64,000 nt of DNA. It comes from JAJECS01 sp965243625. Its GTDB lineage: Bacteria > Chloroflexota > UBA11872. Each line of letters opens with the position of its first letter. Position 1 is the first letter of the stretch. The stretch covers positions 620,001-684,000 of the forward strand of contig CBDEVI010000002.1 in the NCBI GenBank assembly GCA_965243625.1. Direction: 5' to 3'. The notes beneath the pieces are model-generated. The model made no database searches and was not told the origin of the DNA. It saw nothing but the letters and a program-made list of their open reading frames with translations. This document shows positions 25,925 through 34,382 of this stretch, piece by piece. The position numbers were made by a program, and so were the translations under genes.

Positions 25925-26254
25925 CTATTCCTCGGGGCCGAGATCTTCGGCATGGGCTCTAAGAAAAAGCTCCAGCGCTCGGTGAAGGCTCTCGGCGTGC
26001 GACAAGTCCAACCCAATCGCTAGCTTGCGCGGAAATGGCGGATCGGAAGGCACTTGGACGTCACCGACGAGCAGCGACTTTGCCAGGTATGTGCGGTCGA
26101 TATACCGAAAGATCACTTCAGCTGGCAGCGTCTCAAGCGTGAGCACGAACTGAATCTCCCGCTTATCGTCGATTCGAAAGAGCATGGGCCGTGTGTTGAG
26201 AATCTGGTTCGTGATGTCAATCAGTTGACTGTCGGGGCCTGGTGAGCCTTCCAT
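25925..26254 (-). CDS. Hypothetical 109-residue protein at the head of the putative defence operon
   Basis: 109 residues from ATG 26254. It has a mixed alpha/beta composition with the stretch RPMLFRIDDKREIQFVLTLE and an acidic C-terminal helix (HAESLHRALELFLRAHAEDLG). No motif is recognised. It is 172 bases upstream of the next gene in the same direction, so it may or may not share a transcript. The gap has no gene. Confidence 0.45.
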   Translation of the reverse strand: MEGSPGPDSQLIDITNQILNTRPMLFRIDDKREIQFVLTLETLPAEVIFRYIDRTYLAKSLLVGDVQVPSDPPFPRKLAIGLDLSHAESLHRALELFLRAHAEDLGPEE

Positions 26255-26470
26255 CAGTTCCTCCGAGGTCGTTCGTCATGTGACTGCCGTGAGTGGCGCA
26301 CGGCCCCGTCCGCGGGCAAGAGATTACCAGTGCGCCGCACATCGGGAGGCTGAGGCTGCCAGGCTTTCTGTCACCACGAGGCCCGGAGGCTGGGCACCGC
26401 GTTTTTCGTGCGTCGCGGCCGCCCCTACATGATGAGACTGCCGCGTCAGCTCTGAGCCGTAATGGCCGCT

Positions 26471-26500
26471 GTGGTTCGACGGTCTCACCACGAGCGGGGC
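26471..26500. repeat. Partial family C repeat
   Basis: GTGGTTCGACGGTCTCACCACGAGCGGGGC, a diverged form of the right half of the copy at 2704-2808. Confidence 0.55.
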
Positions 26501-26552
26501 GATGGGCGTTTCTCCGAGGTGACCCGGAGGATGCTCAGACTAGCGGTGTCCG

Positions 26553-26580
26553 GTCCCACGCTGCACGCAGCGCGGGCCAC
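26553..26580. repeat. Family E repeat, inverted
   Basis: GTCCCACGCTGCACGCAGCG followed by CGGGCCAC. Reverse complement of the copy at 13037. Confidence 0.8.
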
Positions 26581-26586
26581 CGAGCC

Positions 26587-26625
26587 GGATTCCTGGACTC
26601 CGGCTTCCGCCGGAGTGACGGATGG
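26587..26625. repeat. Family A repeat, inverted
   Basis: GATTCCTGGACTCCGGCTTC then CGCCGGAGTGACGGATGG. The reverse complement of the GGC variant of family A. Confidence 0.75.
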
Positions 26626-26628
26626 TCC

Positions 26629-26657
26629 TTGAGAGACTCCGGCGCCGACCTTATAGA
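26629..26657 (+). promoter_or_regulatory. Probable sigma-70-type promoter of the glycan operon
   Basis: TTGAGA (26629-26634) and TATAGA (26652-26657) with a 17-base spacer, about 60 bases upstream of the epimerase GTG at 26726. The best promoter-like match noticed in the window. Not proven. Confidence 0.45.
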
Positions 26658-26725
26658 ATGGGCGCCCGCAGGATGGTGCCGGCGTGGTTTTGCGTGCGGC
26701 GCCTAGGTGAGGACCCCAAGTCCGC

Positions 26726-27682
26726 GTGAACACGGCACTCGTGGCCGGGGGTGCCGGCTTCATTGGCTCGCATCTCTGTGACGGTTTGCTCGCGTCCGGT
26801 CGCCGCGTGATTGCGGTGGACAGCTTTCTAACCGGGCGTCCCCAGAACGTGGCACACCTGGCGGGACGACCTGACTTCCAGTTGATCGAGCATGACGTTT
26901 GCGAGCCGCTGGACGTTGAAGAGCCGGTGGACGCGGTGTTTCACCTGGCGAGTCCGGCTAGCCCGACGGACTTCGACCGCATTCCCGAGGAGATCATGTG
27001 GGTGAACGCGCTCGGCACGCGCAACCTGTGCGACCTGGCCCAGCGGGACGGGGCGCGCTTGCTGCTGGCGTCGACCTCGGAGATCTATGGCGATCCCCTG
27101 GAGCACCCCCAGCGCGAGACCTACTTTGGCAACGTGAACCCGATTGGCCTGCGCTCGCCCTACGACGAGAGCAAGCGTTTTGCCGAGTCGCTGGTGATGA
27201 TGCGACGCCGCATGCACGGGCTGAATGCGCGCGTGGTGCGGATTTTCAATACCTACGGCCCGCGCATGCGCGTGGGGGACGGGCGCATGTCGATCGAGTT
27301 CGTGACCAAGGCCCTGCGCGGCGATCCGCTGACGGTGGTGGGCGACGGCAGCCAGACGCGGAGCCTGTGCTTTGTGACCGACATGGCCGAGGGCATTTCG
27401 CGCGCGATGTATCGGCCCGCCACCGACGGCCAGGTCTTCAACCTGGGAAACCCCAGCGAGCACTCGGTGGCGGAGTACGCGGATTGGATTCGCGACATCG
27501 CCGACTCGTCGTCCGAGATCCGCCACGTGCCGGCCCGCCCGGACGATCCGCAGCGGCGACGTCCCGACATCGGCCGCGCGCGCAAGGTCCTGGACTGGCA
27601 GCCCGAAGTTGCGCCCGCCGACGGATTGCGTCGGACGGTTGACTGGTACCGCGAGCATCTGGCGCTTGCTGAGCCGAACTAG
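26726..27682 (+). CDS. UDP-glucuronate decarboxylase-like NAD-dependent epimerase
   Basis: 318 residues from GTG 26726. The NAD-binding loop is GGAGFIGSH (8-16), catalytic Y146 and K150 lie in YDESK, and STSEIYGDP (117-124) supplies the Ser/Thr. The stretch NPIGLRSPYDESKRFAE and EHPQRE are characteristic of UXS, which makes UDP-xylose from UDP-glucuronate. RIFNTYGPRM and SLCFVTDMAEG agree. It is the first gene of a surface-glycan cluster and supplies an activated pentose if the assignment holds. Confidence 0.88.
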   Translation: MNTALVAGGAGFIGSHLCDGLLASGRRVIAVDSFLTGRPQNVAHLAGRPDFQLIEHDVCEPLDVEEPVDAVFHLASPASPTDFDRIPEEIMWVNALGTRNLCDLAQRDGARLLLASTSEIYGDPLEHPQRETYFGNVNPIGLRSPYDESKRFAESLVMMRRRMHGLNARVVRIFNTYGPRMRVGDGRMSIEFVTKALRGDPLTVVGDGSQTRSLCFVTDMAEGISRAMYRPATDGQVFNLGNPSEHSVAEYADWIRDIADSSSEIRHVPARPDDPQRRRPDIGRARKVLDWQPEVAPADGLRRTVDWYREHLALAEPN

Positions 27683-29306
27683 TCCAATCGCCCTCGTCTC
27701 GGCCTGGACGCCGCAGCTGTTGCTGGCGCTGGCCGCCGTCGTGGTGTCCGGGCTTTACGGCGCATTGGCGGCGGCGGAGCTTGGCGGCGTGTTGCAGGTC
27801 GCGCCGCCGGTGCTTGGGGCGGCGCTGGCGGCCGCCGCGTGGTGGACGGCGCAACATCGAGCGCGCGGGCTGCGTTGGCTGGCGGCCCTGGCGGTCGTCG
27901 GATTCGTGGCCGTGGCAATCGTGCAGACGCCCCCCGCGCTATTGAGCATGGCGCTCGTCGCGCTCGGCGGGGTGGTGCTGGTCGGAGGACTGCGCATCGC
28001 CGGCAAGCTGCCGGACGCGCGGACCGCGACGGCCCTGCTGGCCGCCGCGGCCGTGGCCCTGGTCCCGTTTCGCGGCCTGGGCGAGATTGCCCTCGGGCCG
28101 TCGGTGGTGGGCCTCAGCGACTTTGCGCTGGGGGCGGCGCTGGTGGTGTGGCTTGGAGGGCACGGCCGCGGGCGGATCGAAATCCCCCGGCTCGCGCTGG
28201 CCATCGCGCTCTTCGCCGCGTGGTTGAGCGTCACCGGCGTGCTGGCCCTTGACCCGGCGCCGGTGCTCAAGGAGACCATCAAGTGGCTGCAGGTGGCCGT
28301 GGCGGTCGTGCTGCTGGCGGATGTGCTGCGGCACGCCGACGCCAGGATCGCCGTGGCTTGGCTGGTCGGGGTCGCCCTGACGGCGGAGGCAGCCGTGGGG
28401 CTGGCGCAGGCGATAACGGGCATCGGACCGGCGGCGTTCAACGTGGGCGGCCTGATCCGGTCGTTTGGGACCTTCGAGCAGCCCAATCCCTTCGGGGGGT
28501 ACCTTGGATTGCATTTGCCGTTGCTGCTGGCCGGGGCGATCTATGCCCGGCGGTCGCGCCGGCCGTGGATCGCCGCTCTTTGGCTGCTGGTGCTGGTGGC
28601 GCTGGTGATCAGCCGATCGCGAGGAGCCTGGATTGGAATGATTGGGAGCACGGCCGTGGTGCTGCTGGCGGCGATGCCGCGGGTCCGCGTGCTGGGCGCG
28701 GCGACGGTGGCGCTGATCGTGGCCGGGTTCCTGACCTTCGCCGGCTGGCAGCTCACGGGGGGGCTGGAACGGGCGCTGCCCGATCCGGCGCGCGCGGCGG
28801 TGGAAGGCCGGACGGAGGTTCGCGACGCCCTGCGCATCGTGGTGGATGACGACTTCGCCATCAGCGAGCGGCTGGCCCAGTGGGAGGCCGGCTGGCGGAT
28901 GTTCATGAGCGCGCCGCTGATTGGGGTGGGCGCGGGCAACTACGACCAGGCGTACTCCAGGTTCAACTTCGAGCCGTTCTTGCAGTTGCCGGGACATGCG
29001 CACAACATCTATTTGAACTTCGCGGCCGAGGCCGGCTTGCCGGCGGCGGTCGCGTTTCTGGCGCTCAGCGTCTGGGCGATCTGGCGTTGCGTCCGTGCGG
29101 TGCATTGGGCGCGGGGCACGCCCTGGGAGTGGGCGACGATTGGGGCGCTGGGCGGTATGGTCGCGTTTTCGTTGCACAACCTGGTGGACAGCTTGTTCGT
29201 GAACGGCATGGGTCTCGTCTTCGCGCTCTTCATTGGACTGAGCTACGCCATTGAGTGGGAGCACCGTCGCCGGCTGGCGCCCCAGGTCGCAGGGGCGGCG
29301 TCGTGA
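27666..29306 (+). CDS. O-antigen ligase/polymerase-like membrane protein (Wzy_C)
   Basis: About 546 residues, start taken at TTG 27666, which overlaps the epimerase stop by 17 bases; other starts are possible. More than ten hydrophobic segments. The Wzy_C region contains FGTFEQPNPFGGYLGLH in the middle and SRSRGAWIGMIGS, then a periplasmic loop with GVGAGNYDQAYS and PGHAHNIYLN, typical of O-antigen ligases and polymerases (the conserved His-Asn). It would polymerise or ligate glycan units on the outer face of the membrane. It overlaps the next gene by 4 bases. Confidence 0.82.
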   Translation: MLSRTSPIALVSAWTPQLLLALAAVVVSGLYGALAAAELGGVLQVAPPVLGAALAAAAWWTAQHRARGLRWLAALAVVGFVAVAIVQTPPALLSMALVALGGVVLVGGLRIAGKLPDARTATALLAAAAVALVPFRGLGEIALGPSVVGLSDFALGAALVVWLGGHGRGRIEIPRLALAIALFAAWLSVTGVLALDPAPVLKETIKWLQVAVAVVLLADVLRHADARIAVAWLVGVALTAEAAVGLAQAITGIGPAAFNVGGLIRSFGTFEQPNPFGGYLGLHLPLLLAGAIYARRSRRPWIAALWLLVLVALVISRSRGAWIGMIGSTAVVLLAAMPRVRVLGAATVALIVAGFLTFAGWQLTGGLERALPDPARAAVEGRTEVRDALRIVVDDDFAISERLAQWEAGWRMFMSAPLIGVGAGNYDQAYSRFNFEPFLQLPGHAHNIYLNFAAEAGLPAAVAFLALSVWAIWRCVRAVHWARGTPWEWATIGALGGMVAFSLHNLVDSLFVNGMGLVFALFIGLSYAIEWEHRRRLAPQVAGAAS

Positions 29307-30337
29307 ACGAGCGGGAGATCCCGCCGGAGGGCGCCGGACAGGAGGGGCCGCTGGTCGCCCGCCCGGCCCTTCGCCGCGGCTTTCTGAGCGTCCGGACGCT
29401 GCTCAGCTTCGCGATCGCCGCGGCGCTGTTGGTGCTGGTGTGGTTCCTGAACGACCTGTCGATCGAGGAAATCCTCGATCGCCTGTCCCGCGCCAATCCG
29501 TGGTTGATCGTGGCCGCGTTCGTGGTCTATTGGTCGAACTTCCCGCTGCGGACCCTGCGCTGGCGCATCCTGCTGAACAACGCGGTCAAGCATGAGGACA
29601 CGACCCCGAAGTACACGATGTGGGGTTTGTTTCAGATCCTGTACATCTCGTGGTTTGTGAACGGCGTCATTCCGCTCAAGATGGGCGACGTCTACCGGGC
29701 CTACATGGCCCGGGCCAATTACGGCACGTCGCTCACGCGCACGCTGGGGACGGTGTTCACCGAGCGGGTGCTCGACGTGGTGAGCCTGATTCTGATCGTG
29801 CTGTTGAGCTCGATATTCGTGCTGCAGCAGGCGGAGGTTGGCGAGGACGTGGGCCGGATCATCATGGTGGCGGTGGTGGTGCTGGCCGTTCTTGCCGCGG
29901 CGGTGTTCGCGATGCTCATGTTCGGCAGCCCGATATTCCGACGTTTCCCGCAGCGCGTGGGGGAGATCTACGAGCGCTTCCACAGCGGCGTCTTCGATAG
30001 CTGGACCTGGCGCAGCGGACCCGCGCTCTGGCTGCTGAGCTTCGTCATCTGGACGGCGGAGATGGGCCGGCTGACGCTCGTGACGCGGGCGGTTGGGCTC
30101 GATCTGGGCCTCGGCACGATCTTCTTCAGCGGCGCGGCCGCGTCGCTGCTGCTGGCGTTTCCCACCCCCGGCGGCCTGGGAGCGGTGGATGGCGGGATCA
30201 TCGGCCTGCTGCGAGTGGCCGGCGGCGTGAGCGCCGGACCGGCGGGGGTGGTGGCGATCATCGATCGGTTCATTTCCTATTGGTGCGTCACGGTCACCGG
30301 CGCGGCGATGTTTGCGTTGACGCGAATGAAGCGGTAG
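29303..30337 (+). CDS. Flippase-like domain protein (UPF0104/LPG synthase TM region)
   Basis: 344 residues from GTG 29303; GTGA overlaps the previous stop. Around eight TM segments with the family signatures FPLRTLRWRILLN, NGVIPLKMGDVYRAYM and FPTPGGLGAVDGGIIGLL. This is the membrane domain of lysylphosphatidylglycerol synthase and of the AglD-type proteins, which are thought to act in glycolipid or isoprenoid-linked sugar handling. The catalytic or transport role here is unknown, but its place between a ligase-like protein and glycosyltransferases suggests glycan export or lipid-linked steps. Confidence 0.85.
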   Translation: MNEREIPPEGAGQEGPLVARPALRRGFLSVRTLLSFAIAAALLVLVWFLNDLSIEEILDRLSRANPWLIVAAFVVYWSNFPLRTLRWRILLNNAVKHEDTTPKYTMWGLFQILYISWFVNGVIPLKMGDVYRAYMARANYGTSLTRTLGTVFTERVLDVVSLILIVLLSSIFVLQQAEVGEDVGRIIMVAVVVLAVLAAAVFAMLMFGSPIFRRFPQRVGEIYERFHSGVFDSWTWRSGPALWLLSFVIWTAEMGRLTLVTRAVGLDLGLGTIFFSGAAASLLLAFPTPGGLGAVDGGIIGLLRVAGGVSAGPAGVVAIIDRFISYWCVTVTGAAMFALTRMKR

Positions 30338-30345
30338 CGCCACCC

Positions 30346-31521
30346 GTGCGGGTCGGCATCGACTACACGTCCGCCGCCACCCAACGGGAAGGCATCGGCC
30401 GCGCGACGCGCGAGCTGGTGAACGCGATGCTGCGGCTGCCGGACTGTCCGGACCTGCGCCTGGTCTATGCCCACCGCGGCCCCGTGCCCGAGGCCGACGC
30501 GCTCGGCGTGCACGAGCGGGTCAAGCTGCGGCGGTTGCCGCTCAGTCCGCGGGTCATGCTAGCGGGCTGGTACAAGGCGCGATTGCCGCTGCCCATCGAG
30601 ATGCTGCTGGGTCCGCTGCACGTGATGCACGGGCCGGACTTCGTGCTCCCGCCGCGCATCGCCGCGGCCGGGGTGGTCACCGTGCACGACCTGGCGTTTG
30701 CCACCCGGCCCGAGGACGCGCACCCGGCGCAGCGTCGGTTTCTGGAGTCCGCGGTGCCGTGGTCGATCGACCGCGCGCGGCTGGTGGTCGCAGTCTCGGA
30801 GACCACGCGCCGGGACCTGATGACGCGCTACGGCGTGCGCCCGCACCGAATCCGGGTCGTGCCGAACGCGGTGAGCGCCGAATTCCACGAGCGCGACGGC
30901 GGAGAAGAGCTGGCCGCGGTGCGACGACGGCTGCGATTGCCCGAGGAATTCCTGCTGAGCGTGGGCACGATTCATCCGCGGAAGAATCTCGGGGGTCTGG
31001 CCCGAGCCGCCGCGCTGAGCACGCGGCAACTGGGCCGGGCGCTGCCGGTGGTGCACGTGGGACGCGAAGGCTGGCTGTGCGAGCGCGTCTTCGCCGACAT
31101 CGAGTCGGCCGGACCGCCCGGCGTCCGCTTCGTCGGCCAATCCAGCGACGCGACGCTGCGCGCGCTCTATCGCCAGGCGGCCGCGCTGGTGTATCCAAGC
31201 TATGCGGAGGGCTTTGGCCTTCCCATCCTGGAGGCGTTCGCCTGCGGCGCCCCGGTGGTCACGTCCAACGGATCGGGGATGCTCGAGGCGGCGGGGGATG
31301 CGGCGGAGCTGGTGGACCCGCACGATTCCGAGTCAATCGCCGCCGGCATCGTGCGCGTGGTGCGGGATGCGGATCGGCGCGCGGAGCTGGTGGAGCGAGG
31401 GAGGCGCCGGCTCGAGGCTTTCTCGTGGTCGCGCTCGGCGCGGCAGATGCTCGATGTGTACGCCGAGGCGCGCCGCGGAGAGCCGGCGCCCCAGGGCAGC
31501 GGGGTTGCCGCGAAGCGGTAG
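30346..31521 (+). CDS. GT4-family glycosyltransferase
   Basis: 391 residues from GTG 30346, 8 bases after the previous stop. The GT-B fold shows in HPRKNLGG in the middle and YPSYAEGFGLPILEAFACGAP toward the end, the EGFGLPxxE motif of GT4 retaining enzymes that binds the nucleotide sugar. VTVHDLAF and VSETTRRDL belong to the N-terminal half. Transfers a sugar from NDP-sugar in the cytosol; donor and acceptor unknown. Confidence 0.88.
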   Translation: MRVGIDYTSAATQREGIGRATRELVNAMLRLPDCPDLRLVYAHRGPVPEADALGVHERVKLRRLPLSPRVMLAGWYKARLPLPIEMLLGPLHVMHGPDFVLPPRIAAAGVVTVHDLAFATRPEDAHPAQRRFLESAVPWSIDRARLVVAVSETTRRDLMTRYGVRPHRIRVVPNAVSAEFHERDGGEELAAVRRRLRLPEEFLLSVGTIHPRKNLGGLARAAALSTRQLGRALPVVHVGREGWLCERVFADIESAGPPGVRFVGQSSDATLRALYRQAAALVYPSYAEGFGLPILEAFACGAPVVTSNGSGMLEAAGDAAELVDPHDSESIAAGIVRVVRDADRRAELVERGRRRLEAFSWSRSARQMLDVYAEARRGEPAPQGSGVAAKR

Positions 31522-31542
31522 ACTGCGACCGAGGCAAGGCGC

Positions 31543-32214
31543 ATGACACCTCCCGACATCTTGAGCTACGCCGTCCTGGGCGTTGTGGCCTATTTGCTTG
31601 GCAGCGTGCCGGTCGCGTTGATCATGTCCGCCGTGCTGAAGCGGACGGACCTTCGGCGGATCGGCTCTGGCAACCTGGGCGTGCTCAACACGATGTTCAA
31701 CGTGGGCAAGCTGCCCGGCCTGCTCACGATCGTCGGCCACGGCATCCTGGCCGCGCTCACCGTGTTCCTGGCGGGGTGGTTTCCCGAGGGGTGGTTCCCC
31801 TGGGGATGGCAGTATCCCGCCGACTGGTGGGTGCCGATGCGGGACGACGTCGGCCTCATGGTCGCCATGGCGGGGCTCACCGCGGGCAACATGTGGCAGC
31901 TTTTCGCCAAGTTCCGCGGGAGCCGCGGCAGCACCACGGTGGGTTGGGCGCTGCTGGTAGCCGCGCCGCTCATGCTGTTGGTGCTCTTCGGGGTATGGCT
32001 GGCGGCGATTCTGGCCCTGCGGCGCAACGTGCCCGCGGCCCGCGTGCTGCACGCGGCAATCCCGGTGGTCTTCGGGCTCATGCAGGGCTCGTGGACGTTC
32101 GCGATTGGCGGGGCCGTGATCGCGGCGCTGCTGACGCTCAAGGTCGCCTTTAGTGGAGACGACGCCACGGCCCTGGGCGTCTACCGGCGGTTCGGCATCA
32201 ACGAAAACCGCTAG
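31543..32214 (+). CDS. PlsY-like membrane acyltransferase homologue, divergent
   Basis: 223 residues with five or six TM helices. The PlsY motif 1 region GSVPVALIMSAV and RRIGSGNLGVLNT (SGNxGxxN) is clear. The motif 2 region reads KFRGSRGSTT where PlsY has FKGGKGVAT. The motif 3 H-x-x-NI-x-R segment near the end is missing and the protein ends in GVYRRFGINENR. A Trp/Pro-rich loop (GWFPEGWFPWGWQYPADWW) is inserted between helices. PlsY makes lysophosphatidate from acyl-phosphate. Here the missing motif and the glycan-cluster position suggest a changed activity, such as lipid-linked modification. Confidence 0.78.
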   Translation: MTPPDILSYAVLGVVAYLLGSVPVALIMSAVLKRTDLRRIGSGNLGVLNTMFNVGKLPGLLTIVGHGILAALTVFLAGWFPEGWFPWGWQYPADWWVPMRDDVGLMVAMAGLTAGNMWQLFAKFRGSRGSTTVGWALLVAAPLMLLVLFGVWLAAILALRRNVPAARVLHAAIPVVFGLMQGSWTFAIGGAVIAALLTLKVAFSGDDATALGVYRRFGINENR

Positions 32215-32229
32215 GCGCGCCAGCCTCCG

Positions 32230-33288
32230 GTGCGCGTCGAGCTCAACGCCCTCTTTCGCCTATATCCACTGACAGGCACCGGCCAACACCTGGAGCACCT
32301 GGTCGCCGCGCTGCGGGCCGGATACCCGGACATCGAAATCGTGGAGCGCGTGCCCGGGAACCGAGCGCGCGGTCGCGCCGGAAAGGTGTGGTGGGAGCAG
32401 GCGGCATGGCCCGTGGCCGCCCGCCGTTCCGGCGACGTGCTGCACGCGCCGCACCTCGCGCCGCCGGTCGTCCTACCGCGCGCCATCGTGACCGCGCACG
32501 ACGCCATTCCCTTCGTATTGCCCGAGTACGGCGCCAGCCGACCAAGGCGGCTCTACAACCTGCTCACTCGCCTGGGGCTGCGGCGTAGCCGCCACGTGAT
32601 CTCGGTGTCGCACTGGACGCGGCGCGAGCTGACGACGGTGCTGGGCGTGCCGGCCGATCGGATTCACGTGATCCACAACGGCATCGCCGCGAGCCTGACC
32701 CCGACGCCCGACGGCCGCGACGCGGCGATTCGTGGACGCTTTGGTCTTCCGGCGCGCTTTGCGCTGTATCTGGGGGCGCTGGACGCTCGAAAGAACCTGG
32801 GCGTACTGCTCCGGGCGTGGCCGGGCATATGGTCGGCGACCGGCGTTGCCCTGGTCGTGGCGGGGCGCGCGCCCCGGCCCCAGAGCCCGGTGTACGTGGA
32901 CTGGTTCCGCGCCCACCGCGACGTCCCCTGGCTGCACGTGATCGGGGAGGTGCCGGAGGCGGATAAGGCGGCCCTCTATCGGGCCGCCGCGGTCTTCGTG
33001 TTTCCGTCGCGCTACGAAGGATTCGGGCTGGACCCGGTGGAGGCCATGGCGTGCGGCGTTCCGGTCGTGGCCTCGGATGTGACGTCGATCCCGGAGGTCG
33101 TGGGCGACGCCGCGGTGTTGGTGAATCCGGATGACGCTGACGGCTGGACGACTGCCGTGGCGGACGTGCTGAGCGATCCGAACCGAGCGGCGTCGCTGCG
33201 CGATGCGGGCATCGCGCGGGCGCGCGGATTCACCTGGGAACGGGCGGCCGAGGCGACGATGGCGGTCTACGCCAAGGCGGCGAGATGA
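32230..33288 (+). CDS. GT4-family glycosyltransferase
   Basis: 352 residues from GTG 32230. GALDARKNLGVLLRAW in the middle and FPSRYEGFGLDPVEAMACG in the C-terminal domain hold the EGFGxxxxE motif. VTAHDAIPFV and SVSHWTRRELTTV are N-terminal landmarks. The 4-base ATGA overlap with the next gene couples the two. Second of three glycosyltransferases in the operon. Confidence 0.87.
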   Translation: MRVELNALFRLYPLTGTGQHLEHLVAALRAGYPDIEIVERVPGNRARGRAGKVWWEQAAWPVAARRSGDVLHAPHLAPPVVLPRAIVTAHDAIPFVLPEYGASRPRRLYNLLTRLGLRRSRHVISVSHWTRRELTTVLGVPADRIHVIHNGIAASLTPTPDGRDAAIRGRFGLPARFALYLGALDARKNLGVLLRAWPGIWSATGVALVVAGRAPRPQSPVYVDWFRAHRDVPWLHVIGEVPEADKAALYRAAAVFVFPSRYEGFGLDPVEAMACGVPVVASDVTSIPEVVGDAAVLVNPDDADGWTTAVADVLSDPNRAASLRDAGIARARGFTWERAAEATMAVYAKAAR

Positions 33289-34382
33289 AGATCCTCATGG
33301 CGTCGAAGGCGCTGGTGGTGGGCGCCTATCACGCCAAGCTCGAAGCCCTGGGCGCGCAGCCGGAGGTCGAGCTGCTGGCGCTGGCGCCCGAGTCATGGAT
33401 CGAGAGCGGACGGCGGCAGCGCGCCGAACTGGTCACGCCCGCGCACTACGGCTTGCGCTACCAGCCCCTGCGGCTGAATGGGCGCTTTCACCTGCACTGG
33501 TGGCCCGGGCTCGCGGGCGCGGTCGAGGAGTTCCGGCCCGACATCGTGCATATCGACGAAGAGCCCTACAACGCAGCAACCGTGCACGCCTGCCGCGTCG
33601 CTCGCGGTCGCGGCGCGCGGGTGGTCTTTTTCGCCTGGCAGAACATCAGGCGGCGATACCCTCCGCCGTTTGCGTGGTTCGAGCGCTACGTCTTCGGGCG
33701 CGCCGCGGGCATCGCCGGGACGGCCACGGCGGCCGAGGTGCTGTGGGCCAAGGGTTTCGGGGGGCGGCTGGCGGTTATCCCGCAATTCGGCGTGGATCCC
33801 GAACTCTTTGCCCCGGGCGACCGCGAACCCGGCGCCGCATTTCGCATTGGGTATGCCGGCCGGCTGATCGAGGCGAAGGGCATCGAGCTGCTGGTGGAGG
33901 CGGTGCGGCGGATCGACGGCGACGCGGAGCTGCTTGTCGCCGGCACGGGTCCGCTGGAGGAGGCGATTCGTGGGCAGTCGGCGGGCGACGCCCGCGTGCG
34001 TTTGCTGGGCGCGCTGCCCAGCGCGGCGATGCCGGGGTTCTACCAGGGGCTGGACGTGCTCGTGCTGCCGACGCTGGGGCGGCGGGGCTGGACCGAGCAG
34101 TTTGGGCGCGCGGCGATCGAGGCCATGGCCTGCGGCGCGCCGGTGATCGTGTCGGACGCGGGCGAGCTGCCGGCGGTGGTGGGCGAGGCGGGACGAATTG
34201 TTCCCGCCGGCGACGTGGAGGCGCTCAAGCAGGCGCTGGACGACTTGCGCGAGCACGACGACGAGCGCGGGCGGCTTGCCGCGGCGGGACGAGCGCGAGT
34301 GCTGGCGGAATTCACCCACGAGCGCATTGCCGAGGCGACGGCGGCGTTCTATCGGGCGGTGATGGACGGCTCCGACCGCTAG
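33285..34382 (+). CDS. GT4-family glycosyltransferase
   Basis: 365 residues from ATG 33285. IGYAGRLIEAKGIELLVEA, then LVLPTLGRRGWTEQFGRAAIEAMACGAP, with the acidic motif in a slightly different form (EQFGRAAIEAM) from the two neighbours. The N-terminus has DIVHIDEEPYNA and VVFFAWQN. It overlaps the previous gene by 4 bases, and its stop overlaps the stop of the convergent oxidoreductase gene at CTAG 34379-34382. Confidence 0.87.
   Translation: MKILMASKALVVGAYHAKLEALGAQPEVELLALAPESWIESGRRQRAELVTPAHYGLRYQPLRLNGRFHLHWWPGLAGAVEEFRPDIVHIDEEPYNAATVHACRVARGRGARVVFFAWQNIRRRYPPPFAWFERYVFGRAAGIAGTATAAEVLWAKGFGGRLAVIPQFGVDPELFAPGDREPGAAFRIGYAGRLIEAKGIELLVEAVRRIDGDAELLVAGTGPLEEAIRGQSAGDARVRLLGALPSAAMPGFYQGLDVLVLPTLGRRGWTEQFGRAAIEAMACGAPVIVSDAGELPAVVGEAGRIVPAGDVEALKQALDDLREHDDERGRLAAAGRARVLAEFTHERIAEATAAFYRAVMDGSDR

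Larger units (their letters stand above)
26255..26725. other. Gene-free interval with repeats and the glycan-operon promoter
   Basis: 471 bases between the divergent hypothetical gene and the epimerase gene. It has a partial family C copy (26471-26500), an inverted family E copy (26553-26580), an inverted family A copy (26587-26625) and a promoter candidate at 26629-26657. Confidence 0.65.
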
